Source: an uncultured SAR116 cluster alpha proteobacterium (GTDB lineage: Bacteria > Pseudomonadota > Alphaproteobacteria > Puniceispirillales > Marisalimonadaceae). Taken from it: a stretch of 43,686 nt of DNA. The stretch is from NCBI GenBank assembly GCA_902619485.1, contig CACNEF010000008.1, positions 1-43,686 on the forward strand, written 5' to 3'. The translations under genes were made by a program, and so were the position numbers. The stretch's first letter is position 1, and every line of letters begins with the position of its first letter. The notes under the pieces were generated by a model, which did not search any database, had not been told where the DNA came from, and saw only the letters and a program-made list of their open reading frames with translations. Shown piece after piece: positions 26,016 through 35,303 of this stretch.

Positions 26016-27206
26016 TTATAAAGTATCAGAAACGCCCCATATATTTGTTACCTGACTTGATAAAACTCCACCATTTCCATGAGCAACAGATAATTTAGCA
26101 TTATCAATCCAACCACCATCTAGTCGTTGACCAACATCATCTCCTGAAGCATTTCTTAACTGCCTTAAAGCTTCTAAAGTTACAAAAAGACCGTACATTC
26201 CAGGATGGACGCAGGATAACCCACCACCATTAGTGTTTACTTTTAAGTTTCCAGCAGGTCCTATATTATTATTTTTTACAAGTTCTTTAGCTTCTCCTTT
26301 TTTACAAAAGCCTAGGTCCTCTAAGAACAAAAGAGTGTTTATTGTAAATGCGTCATACAATTGAATAGTACTCATATCATTTGGGTTATAACCAGACATA
26401 CTAAATGCTCTTTTTCCACTTTCAATCGCTGATGTTTGTACCAAATCAGGCATTTCAGAAATCATACGATGATGATGTTCCATTGCTGCACCAAGAAGAT
26501 AAATAGGAGTGTTTTTGGTATCTTTTGCCCTATCTGATCTAGTCATTACAACAGCCGCACCCCCATCTGTTACCAGACAACAATCTAATTTTCCGAGAGG
26601 ATCAACAATAGGCCTTGCAGACAAAACATCATTTACTGTTAATGGACCATCTTGATGAGTATAAGCCCTAGGATTTAATAAAGCCCAATCTCTTGCTGAA
26701 ACTGCCACATTAGCAAGATCTTCTCGAGTTGCACCAAACTCATTCATGTAACGTTTAGCTGATAAGGCATACGCAGTTACAGGCATTCTTGGCTGATATT
26801 GGGCCTCATAGGGCATAGCTTCGGAGATTGTTTTAAACCCACCTGCACTTTTTTGATTAGATCCGTACGCAACAACAGCTACATTGATCAAACCTGCATC
26901 AAGAGCCATTGCAGCGGTTAGAATGTGAGATAAAAAACTTGACCCACCTATTTGCGACCCATCTGCAAATTTTGGTTTTACACCCAAATACTCAGATAAT
27001 GACATTGCAGCCATAGAATGAAAAGCAGTTGCAGCAAAAACTCCATCTACTTCTTTTAATTTTATTCCTGCATCGTCTAAAGCATCATGAACAGCATTTG
27101 CCATTATTTCCATAGCACTCCAACCAGATGCTAATCCACATCCACTCTCTGCTAAACCTACGACAGCAGTTTTACCTCTTAATCTATTTATATCATTTTG
27201 ATCCAT
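26016..27206 (-). CDS. Thiolase-fold enzyme lacking the catalytic cysteines (SCPx/Ltp2-like)
   Basis: 396-residue thiolase-superfamily protein of the nonspecific lipid-transfer type. Fold landmarks are present (VGLAESGCG, GGGLSCVHPG with His334), but the nucleophile position reads SQIGGSS (84-90) with no Cys, and the C-terminal catalytic Cys loop reads AHGNGGVLSS (375-384). It cannot use the usual Cys-based Claisen mechanism. Steroid-pathway Ltp2 enzymes also lack it and act as retro-aldolases with a DUF35 partner. Here the DUF35/OB-fold gene is 11 bases upstream, followed further upstream by an acyl-CoA ligase. A thiolase-fold aldolase or CoA-ester lyase is therefore likely; the substrate is unknown. 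Confidence 0.85.
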   Translation of the reverse strand: MDQNDINRLRGKTAVVGLAESGCGLASGWSAMEIMANAVHDALDDAGIKLKEVDGVFAATAFHSMAAMSLSEYLGVKPKFADGSQIGGSSFLSHILTAAMALDAGLINVAVVAYGSNQKSAGGFKTISEAMPYEAQYQPRMPVTAYALSAKRYMNEFGATREDLANVAVSARDWALLNPRAYTHQDGPLTVNDVLSARPIVDPLGKLDCCLVTDGGAAVVMTRSDRAKDTKNTPIYLLGAAMEHHHRMISEMPDLVQTSAIESGKRAFSMSGYNPNDMSTIQLYDAFTINTLLFLEDLGFCKKGEAKELVKNNNIGPAGNLKVNTNGGGLSCVHPGMYGLFVTLEALRQLRNASGDDVGQRLDGGWIDNAKLSVAHGNGGVLSSQVTNIWGVSDTL

Positions 27207-27217
27207 TAATTTTATCC

Positions 27218-27601
27218 TTATACAATATCAAAAATTACTGCTGGTTCTCCATTTAACGAAGAAATTCTAGCTTTAACCTTTTGACCAATTTCAACTTTAT
27301 CTGGATCTACACCCTCAACTCTTGCCATCATCCTTGGACCTTCTTCTAGCGTAATCAAGGATAAGTTAAAGTCTCCACCCTTTTCAGGTAATCTTCTATT
27401 ACAAGAAGAACTATACACTACTCCATTTCCAGAGGCTTCAACCCACTCAAGATCACGCTCACCACTTCCAGGAAATGCTACACGAGGATGAAAGAAAAAT
27501 TTATTGAGACTTTTACATCTTTGAATCATAAATTTACCCTCCGATAAAAAATTCTTAAATTGCTGTTCTGGTCCTACTGTACCTGCTAAGTTTTCTGCCA
27601 T
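27218..27601 (-). CDS. OB-fold (DUF35) partner protein without zinc-ribbon cysteines
   Basis: 127 residues, preceded by GAGGATAAA. C-terminal OB-fold: DLEWVEASGNGVVYSSS, GPRMMARVEGVDPDKVEIGQKVKA. The N-terminal rubredoxin-like ribbon, normally four cysteines, retains only Cys29 (QRCKSLNKFFFHPRVAFPG), so zinc is probably not bound. Such proteins form obligate complexes with thiolase-fold partners (Ltp2-ChsH2 type), usually binding CoA esters. The thiolase-fold gene follows after 11 bases and the CoA ligase precedes by 13 bases, so the three form one operon. Confidence 0.87.
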   Translation of the reverse strand: MAENLAGTVGPEQQFKNFLSEGKFMIQRCKSLNKFFFHPRVAFPGSGERDLEWVEASGNGVVYSSSCNRRLPEKGGDFNLSLITLEEGPRMMARVEGVDPDKVEIGQKVKARISSLNGEPAVIFDIV

Positions 27602-27614
27602 TTTATCCTCCGTC

Positions 27615-29699
27615 TTATTTTTTTATAATTAGTGCATCAAGGGCTATCACTTCAGTTTCACTTACTAAAATTGGATTCATTTCTACTTGATCAACTTTAT
27701 CTGAATTAGCTGCTATAAAGTTTGATAAATTTATAATTGCATTTAACAATGAATTAATTTCAATAGGTGGCTTTCCCCTTGCGCCATAAAAAATATCTTT
27801 ACTTTTTAGTGATAAAATCATTTGCTCTGCTTTTTGTTTACTAACAGGAGCTTCTGCAAACACAATATCTTTCATTACTTCTGCATAAATTCCACCAAGT
27901 CCAAACATCACAATTGGTCCAAAAACTGGATCAATTTTTGCGCCTAAAATACATTCAATATCGCCATTTTTCATTGGTGAAATCATTATTCCATCTATAT
28001 GCGCATTAGGTGCACTATCTTTTACATTTTTGAAAATATCTTGGTAAGATTTTTTTGCTAAATCTAAGTTATCTATGTTCAAAACCACACCACCAATATC
28101 AGTCTTATGTTGAATATCCGAAGACACTATTTTCATGACATATTTATCTTTGCCATCTTTAAAGTAAGAGGATAAGTCTTCAATATCTTTTAGAAGAATT
28201 GGTTTTAATATTGGTAACCCAGCAGATAAAAGCACTTCACTACAGTCAATTTCGTTTAAATTTTTGTTTGGTATATCAACTTTGTAATTGCCTAAATTAA
28301 TTTGGTTACTCTTATGTTTTTCATTAAATTTTTCACCAAAAAACATAAGTGCGGACATTGCGACAATTGCTCTCGTAGGATCTTCAAGGCAGGGAAATCC
28401 CTCTTTTTCATACATTTTTATATATTCTTCAGATGCTACCATACAGTTTATGAACAGTTTATCTTCATATCCCTTCATAGCTTGTTTTAATGCAGAAAGT
28501 AACGGTTTGGACAAAACAGGAGAACCCGCAACTGAAGTCCAAAAACCTATCAATGCATCATATCCACCTTTGGAGAGCATTAAATCTGTGAATTTAGGTA
28601 TTAATGTTAAATCATTAAAAAACTGGGCTGTTACATCAACAGGATTCATTGGAGACGCGAAGGGAACAAGTTCTTTTAATTCATCTTGTGCGTCTTTTGG
28701 CATTGGGCCTACAATTAGCCCTTCATCTTCAGCTGCATCTGCCATAATTACTCCACCACCCCCAGAAATAGTAACTAATCCTAAATTTTTTCCAGCTGGG
28801 AATATTCTAGGCATTGTAGAATAAGCTACATCTAACATTTCTTCTGTGCTTCTTACTCTATATGCACCATGCGCTCTCAATACTTCGTCGTAAACCTTGT
28901 CTTCACCTGCTAGAGAGGCTGTATGAGAGTTAGCAGCTGCCGCTCCCACTTCAGATCTTCCTACCTTCATAAAAATTACTGGTTTTTTTTCAGATCTCGC
29001 AGTGTCTAGTGCATCAGTAAATTGTTTACCGTCTTTAACACTTTCTGCATATGCCATGATTGTGTGTACATCTGGATCTTCTGCCATAAGCTTAATGGTC
29101 TCTCCTACAGAGAGATCAACCTCATTACCAGTTGTCATCCAATATCTAATTCCAAGTCCTCTTTGGTGAGAAACCATATAAATGTGGCTTCCATAAGCTC
29201 CTGATTGACTCGCAATAGAAATACCACCTGGTTTAGGAGTTGCTCTATCTATAGTGGAAGTAAAAGTAGGGTAGAAGTTTTTAGCTGAATTAAATAGACC
29301 TAAACAATTTGGTCCGATGACTCTGAGACCACTTTCTTTGCTAATTTTTTTTATTTGATTTTGAAGAATCTCACCTTGACCTCCAATTTCTGCAAACCCA
29401 GAGGAGAAAATTAATGCTGTTTTAGCCTTTTTAACTACTGCTTCTTGTAAAACTGATACGACAATATTGGAAGGTACTGCGACTAATATGAAGTCTAAAT
29501 CATCTTTTACATCTAATAAACTTGGATACGCTTTTATACCTTGTACTGTGTCCCTATTAGGATTAATTGGAAAAATACCTCCAGAAAATTTTTGTTCTAT
29601 CATATGAGCAAGTGGACGCCCTCCAATCCTAGCTTTGTTGTCTGAAGCGCCAACAATAGCAATAGACTTAGGAGACATAATTTCTTGCAATGTAATCAT
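27615..29699 (-). CDS. ADP-forming acyl-CoA synthetase (acetate--CoA ligase family, fused alpha-beta)
   Basis: NDP-forming CoA ligase of 694 residues. N-terminal CoA-binding Rossmann domain (SIAIVGASDNKARIGG), succinyl-CoA-ligase-like domain with SQSGAYGSHI and the phospho-histidine region NSHTASLAGED, then a C-terminal ATP-grasp domain (MKIVSSDIQHKTDIGGVV). Start at ATG 29699 is chosen because AAGAAGGT lies just upstream; a TTG at 29741 would add 14 non-conserved residues. The enzyme makes acyl-CoA from acid, ATP and CoA or runs in reverse to gain ATP. First gene of the operon with DUF35 and the thiolase-fold enzyme. Confidence 0.9.
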   Translation of the reverse strand: MITLQEIMSPKSIAIVGASDNKARIGGRPLAHMIEQKFSGGIFPINPNRDTVQGIKAYPSLLDVKDDLDFILVAVPSNIVVSVLQEAVVKKAKTALIFSSGFAEIGGQGEILQNQIKKISKESGLRVIGPNCLGLFNSAKNFYPTFTSTIDRATPKPGGISIASQSGAYGSHIYMVSHQRGLGIRYWMTTGNEVDLSVGETIKLMAEDPDVHTIMAYAESVKDGKQFTDALDTARSEKKPVIFMKVGRSEVGAAAANSHTASLAGEDKVYDEVLRAHGAYRVRSTEEMLDVAYSTMPRIFPAGKNLGLVTISGGGGVIMADAAEDEGLIVGPMPKDAQDELKELVPFASPMNPVDVTAQFFNDLTLIPKFTDLMLSKGGYDALIGFWTSVAGSPVLSKPLLSALKQAMKGYEDKLFINCMVASEEYIKMYEKEGFPCLEDPTRAIVAMSALMFFGEKFNEKHKSNQINLGNYKVDIPNKNLNEIDCSEVLLSAGLPILKPILLKDIEDLSSYFKDGKDKYVMKIVSSDIQHKTDIGGVVLNIDNLDLAKKSYQDIFKNVKDSAPNAHIDGIMISPMKNGDIECILGAKIDPVFGPIVMFGLGGIYAEVMKDIVFAEAPVSKQKAEQMILSLKSKDIFYGARGKPPIEINSLLNAIINLSNFIAANSDKVDQVEMNPILVSETEVIALDALIIKK

Positions 29700-29793
29700 A
29701 TTGACCTTCTTCAATTTCTTTGTGTTTTGATATATTAACAAAATACAGAATAAATAATTTACTTCTTAAATCAAACTTTATAATTTTAGTTTG

Positions 29794-31023
29794 ATGTTTA
29801 TTTATAAATTACCAAAAATTTTAATACTCACATGTTTTATTCAGATGATTTCTATGGTTGGGTTTGCTATTTGGCCAATATACTTAATAGACCTTCAAGC
29901 ACAGTGGAAGTTATCTAATAGCGAAGCAGGTTGGATTAGTGGTTCATTTTATATAGGTTATGTAATCGCCACGCCATTTTTAGTCAGCTTAACTGATACT
30001 TTTGATTCAAGGAAACTCTATGCTATTTCATGTTTAATAGGATCAGCAGGACTATTCTTTTTTTCTATTTTTTCAACAAATGCAATTAATGCCTCAATTT
30101 TTTGGTCACTTGTTGGGGTTGGACTTGCAGGGACTTATATGCCAGGTCTACAAATACTAAATTCTAGACTAAATCAAATTTCTAGAGAAAAATACGTTGC
30201 TGTATATACTTCATTTTTTGGACTTGGAACTGCTTTTTCTTTTTCTCTTTTTGGAATTTTAAAAAATTATAATGTTAGTTGGGAAAATGCTTTTCTTTTA
30301 GCTTCAGTTATACTCTTCTTATGTTCTTTTCCTCTTTTATATTTTTCTGGTGATGAAATCGAAGAGCGTCGAAAAAAGAAATATCAGGGAATCATCAAAG
30401 TTATTGTTCCTATTTTAAAAACTTTCAAAAATAAAAAAGCATCTCCTTTTATATTAGGATATGGAGGCCATACATATGAATTATTTGGATTTAGAAGTTG
30501 GACATTTCCTTGCATCGTCTTTCTTTCAAGTCACTTCAAAGTTTCTGTAAGTGACGCTTTCATTGCGAACAGTATTGCTTTAATGGGTTTTATAGGAATT
30601 TTTGCTTCAATATTCGGAGCAAAATATTGTATTGGCAAAGATAGAGCAAGAATAGTTTCCAATATGGGAGTTCTCTGTTTTTTTGGCTCGATATTAACAG
30701 CAATCTCTTTTCTATTTAGCTTTTGGTTGGCTCTTTTTATGCTTTTTTTATATAATAGCTTAATAATTTTAGATTCTGGTTCATTAACAACAGGTACAGT
30801 TGTCAATGGAGAACCTCATGACAGAGGTGTAAGACTGGCACTGCACTCAATGGTTGGTTTTTTGGGAGGAGCTATTGGTGGACCAGTTGTAGGTTTTGTT
30901 TTAGACAATTTTGGAGGACAGGCAAGTCATTTGGCTTGGTTCATGTCTTTTTTATGCTTAGGTTTAGGTTCGCTTCTTTCAGCCTTGACATTTAGATATT
31001 ACTTTTTCAAATATAAGACATAG
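29794..31023 (+). CDS. Major facilitator superfamily transporter
   Basis: Integral membrane protein of 409 residues with about twelve hydrophobic segments. WKLSNSEAGWISGSFYIGYV and the loop LTDTFDSRKLY (variant of the MFS motif A) mark the N-half; VGFLGGAIGGPVVGFVLDNFGG marks the C-half. The substrate is not deducible. ATG at 29794 is taken, a TTG lies one codon earlier; no clear Shine-Dalgarno. It diverges from the CoA-ligase operon across about 95 bp and is followed 30 bases later by the CurA-like gene, so it may import or export an acid handled by its neighbours. Confidence 0.88.
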   Translation: MFIYKLPKILILTCFIQMISMVGFAIWPIYLIDLQAQWKLSNSEAGWISGSFYIGYVIATPFLVSLTDTFDSRKLYAISCLIGSAGLFFFSIFSTNAINASIFWSLVGVGLAGTYMPGLQILNSRLNQISREKYVAVYTSFFGLGTAFSFSLFGILKNYNVSWENAFLLASVILFLCSFPLLYFSGDEIEERRKKKYQGIIKVIVPILKTFKNKKASPFILGYGGHTYELFGFRSWTFPCIVFLSSHFKVSVSDAFIANSIALMGFIGIFASIFGAKYCIGKDRARIVSNMGVLCFFGSILTAISFLFSFWLALFMLFLYNSLIILDSGSLTTGTVVNGEPHDRGVRLALHSMVGFLGGAIGGPVVGFVLDNFGGQASHLAWFMSFLCLGLGSLLSALTFRYYFFKYKT

Positions 31024-31053
31024 TATAAACTTATCACAACTTAGGAGATATGT

Positions 31054-32079
31054 ATGAACACTAAAATTTTACTTAATGATAGACCTGTTGGAGAACCAAC
31101 ATTAGGGAATTTTAGAACAGTTAAAGAGAACATAGTTTCTCCTAAAGCAGGAGAAGTGCTTTTAAAAACAATTTATATGTCTTTAGATCCCTATATGCGA
31201 GGCCGAATGAATGATGCTAAGAGTTACGCAAAACCAGTCGGTATAGGTGAAGTTATGGAGGCTGGTGCTTTAAGTCAAGTTGTGGAAAGTAAATCTGAAT
31301 TATTTAAAGCTGGTGATTTTGTTGAAGGTAGAACGGGCTGGCAAGACAATCCAACTGTAAACGAAAAAAAATTAAGATTAATTGATCCAAAAATGGCCCC
31401 CCTATCAACTTCTATTGGTGTTTTGGGCATGCCAGGGACAACAGCTTACGTAGGTATGCATAATTTTGCCAAACCACAAAATGGAGAAACTTTAGTTGTT
31501 TCAGCAGCAAGTGGTGCGGTAGGAGCGACTGTTGGTCAAATTGGTAAAATTTATGGATGTAGAGTTGTAGGAGTTGCAGGTACCGAAGATAAATGTGAGT
31601 TTACTAAAACTGAACTTGGTTTCGATGAATGTGTAAATTATAAGGATCCAAATTTTAAAGAAAAACTAAAATCTGCTTGTCCTGATGGTGTAGACATCTA
31701 TTGGGAGAACGTAGGTGGTATTACTTTCGATACTGTTATGCCTCTCTTAAATGATTATGCCAGGATACCAGTTTGTGGCCTTATTAGTTTATATAATGCT
31801 ACAAGTCTAAAAGGTGGAGAAAAAGATAGATTGCCCTTATTATTTAGGCAAATACTTACAAAAAGAATGATGATAAAAGGTTTTATTGTTTTTAATCATT
31901 ATGATCAAAGAGAAGAGTCAATCATAGCTCTTTCAAAATGGATAAATGAAGGCAAGATTAAATATAAAGAAGACTTTGTTGAGGGCTTAGAAAATGCTCC
32001 TAATGCTTTCATAGGATTATTAAATGGTAAAAATTTTGGAAAGTTAGTAGTTAAAGTTAATCCCGACCCTACTATGTAG
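31054..32079 (+). CDS. NADPH-dependent enone/2-alkenal reductase (CurA/PTGR family)
   Basis: MDR-superfamily enzyme of 341 residues. Diagnostic elements are MSLDPYMRGRMN near the N-terminus, the cofactor loop VVSAASGAVGATVGQIGKIYG, and WENVGGITFDTVMPLLNDYARIPVCG. The family reduces the double bond of alpha,beta-unsaturated ketones and aldehydes (prostaglandin reductase, curcumin reductase). Zinc ligands are absent. AGGAGATAT precedes the ATG. It follows the MFS gene on the same strand and converges with the FadB-like gene 17 bases on. Confidence 0.92.
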   Translation: MNTKILLNDRPVGEPTLGNFRTVKENIVSPKAGEVLLKTIYMSLDPYMRGRMNDAKSYAKPVGIGEVMEAGALSQVVESKSELFKAGDFVEGRTGWQDNPTVNEKKLRLIDPKMAPLSTSIGVLGMPGTTAYVGMHNFAKPQNGETLVVSAASGAVGATVGQIGKIYGCRVVGVAGTEDKCEFTKTELGFDECVNYKDPNFKEKLKSACPDGVDIYWENVGGITFDTVMPLLNDYARIPVCGLISLYNATSLKGGEKDRLPLLFRQILTKRMMIKGFIVFNHYDQREESIIALSKWINEGKIKYKEDFVEGLENAPNAFIGLLNGKNFGKLVVKVNPDPTM

Positions 32080-32096
32080 TTATAGATAATTAAATT

Positions 32097-34193
32097 TTAA
32101 TTTAAACTATCAAAATTTTTGTTTTGTTTAACTAAATCTTCTAGTAGCTTCGGAGGAGTCCAAAATCGTGGGTCTTCTTCTGAATATTTTTGAATATTTT
32201 TCAATATTTTGTCTAATCCAATCATATCTGCATATTTCATTGGACCTCCTCTCCATTTAGGAAATCCATAACCATTAGTAAAAACAACATCTATATCTGA
32301 AGGCTTTAGTGCTATTTGTTCACTTAGAATTTTAGTCCCTTCATATACCATTGCAGCAATGTATTTATCTAATATCTCCTTATCATCAAATTTTTTCGGA
32401 GTTATTCCGGCTCTTTTTCTTTCTTGTTCACAAATTACTTCTATTTCTGGATTAGGCGTAAGAAAATCTACATTTTCTCCATATAAATAATATCCTTTAG
32501 AAGTTTTTTGACCAAACCAACCTCTTTCACATACTCTATCAGGTATTTGTACATACCTATCATCTTTATGTCTGAATGGTGCTTTTCTTTTTCTTGTTGC
32601 CCAACCTATATCTCCACCAGCTAAATCAATTACCTGGAAAATTCCCATTGCACAGCCAAAATCTCTTATCACTTTATCAACATGAAATGGGCTTGCTCCA
32701 TCCTCAACCATATGATACGTACCAACTAAATATTTTGAGAGGATTCTGTTACCTATAAAGCCATCACAAACTCCTGATCTTACTGGTACCTTTCTCATTT
32801 TTTTTGCTAAGTTAAAGGCAGTAGAAACAGTATCTTTAGATGTTTTTTCTGCCACTACAACTTCTAAAAGTTTCATAATGTTAGCTGGAGAAAAGAAATG
32901 CAAACCAATAACCCTGCTTGGATTATCTACAACTGAAGCAATTTCATTTACATTTAAATAACTAGTATTGGATGCTAAAATACAATCTTGACTACAAATC
33001 TGATTTAATTTCACAAAGACTTCTTTTTTAACGTCCATGTTTTCAAATACAGCTTCTATTATCAAATCTCTATCTTTGAGCTCTGAGAAATTTGTTGTCG
33101 CAGAAAACATATCCATAGTTTTATTTTTTTGTTCAGTTGTAATTCTATTTAATTTAACGCTTCTATCAAAAGTTGAAGTAATTTTTGCCTTGGCTTTTTG
33201 GATGGCTTCATCATTTTGTTCAATCATAATCACATTGAAACCTGCATTCATAGCGGCCATAGAAATTCCAGTACCCATTGTGCCACCACCAATTATACCA
33301 ATTTTATTTAGTTCTATTGGTTTGCCTTCTTTTAATTCTGGTATTTTTGTATTAGCTCTTTCAGCAAAGAAAGAATGTATTAAACCTTGTCTTTGGGGAC
33401 TTTCAATGCATTCTTCAAATAATTTTCTTTCATTTAATATAGCTTCAGCAAAATCTAATTTAAGACCCTCTTCTACAGATCTAATAATTGCATGAGGTGA
33501 AAATAAATTTTTGTATTTTTTGGATGCAGTATCTTTAAATTTTAAAATAAGTTCGCTTGTTTCTTCTGTATCACTAATTTTATTTTGTATTTCAGAAGTG
33601 GGTCTTGGTCTAAATCCTTCTTTCACTAACTTTTTGGCATACTCAATACCATTATCTATAGTATTGTTATTTTCAGCAATCTCATCAATTATACCTGATG
33701 ATAAAGCTTCTTTAGCTGGAACATGCTTGCCAGTAAGCATCATATCTAAAGCCATATCAACGCCACATAATCTCGGAAGTCTTTGTGTTCCACCAGCACC
33801 AGGGAGGATTCCAAGCAAAACTTCTGGTAATCCAACTTTGGTGTTAGGAGCTGCAATTCTATAATGTGCTGACATTGCAACTTCTAATCCACCACCAAGT
33901 GGAGTTCCGTGTAATGATGCAACAACTATTTTGTTAAGACTTTCAATTTTATCACAAATCTTTCCTAATATTGGAGCGTCTACTTTTTTGCCAAACTCTT
34001 TTATATCAGCGCCAGCAAGGAAAGTTCTTTCAGGAGCTGTAATAACAATTGCTTTAATTTTTTCATTTAAAGATAGATTTTCAATAGTCTCTAATAGTCC
34101 AACTCTGACTGCAGCGCTTATTGCATTTACTGGTGGATTAGAAATTTCTATAAGTGCTATTTCTTCTATTATTTTATGTTTAACTACTGACAT
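32097..34193 (-). CDS. Bifunctional enoyl-CoA hydratase / 3-hydroxyacyl-CoA dehydrogenase (FadB/FadJ-like)
   Basis: Multifunctional beta-oxidation enzyme of 698 residues. N-terminal crotonase domain: FLAGADIKEF oxyanion region, catalytic Glu104 (GGGLEVAM) and Glu124 (GLPEVLLGILPGAGGTQRL). The C-terminal dehydrogenase begins at about 295 with GGGTMG (302-307) and has LHFFSPANIMKLLEVV with the catalytic His and the NRI dimer segment. It carries out two consecutive steps, hydration and NAD-dependent oxidation. GAGGAAAA lies before the ATG. It is second in an operon with the nitronate-monooxygenase-like gene, 8 bases apart. No thiolase FadA of the classical type adjoins it. Confidence 0.93.
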   Translation of the reverse strand: MSVVKHKIIEEIALIEISNPPVNAISAAVRVGLLETIENLSLNEKIKAIVITAPERTFLAGADIKEFGKKVDAPILGKICDKIESLNKIVVASLHGTPLGGGLEVAMSAHYRIAAPNTKVGLPEVLLGILPGAGGTQRLPRLCGVDMALDMMLTGKHVPAKEALSSGIIDEIAENNNTIDNGIEYAKKLVKEGFRPRPTSEIQNKISDTEETSELILKFKDTASKKYKNLFSPHAIIRSVEEGLKLDFAEAILNERKLFEECIESPQRQGLIHSFFAERANTKIPELKEGKPIELNKIGIIGGGTMGTGISMAAMNAGFNVIMIEQNDEAIQKAKAKITSTFDRSVKLNRITTEQKNKTMDMFSATTNFSELKDRDLIIEAVFENMDVKKEVFVKLNQICSQDCILASNTSYLNVNEIASVVDNPSRVIGLHFFSPANIMKLLEVVVAEKTSKDTVSTAFNLAKKMRKVPVRSGVCDGFIGNRILSKYLVGTYHMVEDGASPFHVDKVIRDFGCAMGIFQVIDLAGGDIGWATRKRKAPFRHKDDRYVQIPDRVCERGWFGQKTSKGYYLYGENVDFLTPNPEIEVICEQERKRAGITPKKFDDKEILDKYIAAMVYEGTKILSEQIALKPSDIDVVFTNGYGFPKWRGGPMKYADMIGLDKILKNIQKYSEEDPRFWTPPKLLEDLVKQNKNFDSLN

Positions 34194-34201
34194 GTTTTCC
34201 T

Positions 34202-35167
34202 CTAAATAAGTTTTCCTTTTGCCTCAATATACTCGTTATTAATTCTCTTCACCAACTCACCTGCAGGCATAATACTTTTCACAGCAGAAATACCCTGACC
34301 AGAGCCCCAAATTTCTTTCCAACTCTTTGGTTTTGAAGTTCCAGAGCTAAAATTCATTTTACTCGAATCGCTTACTTCAAGATTGTCGGGATCAAGGCCC
34401 TGAGCTACGATAGAACCTTTTAAATAATTTCCATGCACTCCCGTAAACAAGTTTGTATAAACGATATCATCTGCAGATGACTCGGTAATCATTTCTTTAT
34501 ATCTTTGATCTGCATTAGCCTCATTGGTTGCAATGAATGCAGAGCCAATATACGCTAAGTCAGCACCCATTGCCTGAGCAGCGAGAACTGCTCCTCCATT
34601 AGCAATTGAACCTGATAGTAAAAGAGGTCCAGAAAACCATTCACGAATTTCTTGAATTAATGCAAATGGTGAAAGTGTACCAGCGTGGCCTCCTGCTCCT
34701 GCAGCCACTGCCACTAATCCATCAGCTCCTTTGTCGATTGCTTTTTTTGCAAAAAAATTATTAATAATATCATGCAAGACAATACCTTTAGCCTGGTGTG
34801 CAACTTCATTAACTTCAGGCCTTGCTCCTAGCGAAGTTATCCAAACAGGCGCCTCCCATTTTGCGCAAATATCAATATCTTTTTCTAACCTAACATTTGA
34901 TTTATGAACTATGTGATTCACAGCATAAGGAGCGGCCGGGCTATCAGGGTTTTCTTGATTATGCTTATCTAATTCTTCATTTATTTTTTTTAACCATATC
35001 TCAAGCATATTAGGCTCACCCTCACCTTCTCTTGCATTTAAACAAGGGAAAGAACCAATTATGCCCGCTTTACATTGAGCTATAACTAAATCTGGATTAG
35101 ATATTATGAATAATGGAGATCCAATTACAGGTATTTTTAATTTATCTAAGGGTGAAATCAGTGACAA
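34202..35167 (-). CDS. Nitronate monooxygenase (2-nitropropane dioxygenase-like FMN enzyme)
   Basis: TIM-barrel flavoenzyme of 321 residues. Typical segments: PVIGSPLFIISNPDLVIAQ, APYAVNHIVH, GLVAVAAGAGGHAGT, LLLSGSIANGGAVLAAQAMGADLAYIGSAF and GSGQGISAV, which line the FMN phosphate site. The family oxidises nitronates, but many members act as FMN-dependent reductases, and their occurrence beside beta-oxidation genes is common. TTG start at 35167 is supported by AAGGAGA 5 bases upstream. First gene of a leftward operon with the FadB-like enzyme. Confidence 0.88.
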   Translation of the reverse strand: MSLISPLDKLKIPVIGSPLFIISNPDLVIAQCKAGIIGSFPCLNAREGEGEPNMLEIWLKKINEELDKHNQENPDSPAAPYAVNHIVHKSNVRLEKDIDICAKWEAPVWITSLGARPEVNEVAHQAKGIVLHDIINNFFAKKAIDKGADGLVAVAAGAGGHAGTLSPFALIQEIREWFSGPLLLSGSIANGGAVLAAQAMGADLAYIGSAFIATNEANADQRYKEMITESSADDIVYTNLFTGVHGNYLKGSIVAQGLDPDNLEVSDSSKMNFSSGTSKPKSWKEIWGSGQGISAVKSIMPAGELVKRINNEYIEAKGKLI

Positions 35168-35303
35168 ATCTATCTCCTTTTTAACAAAATTTCTCTTGAA
35201 TAATTATTTAACACGCTAACAATGATTACATCAATTATTTTAATTACATAATTATAAATTTTTATATAATGTTATTATATTAATTTAAATTTGGAGCGAT
35301 TGA

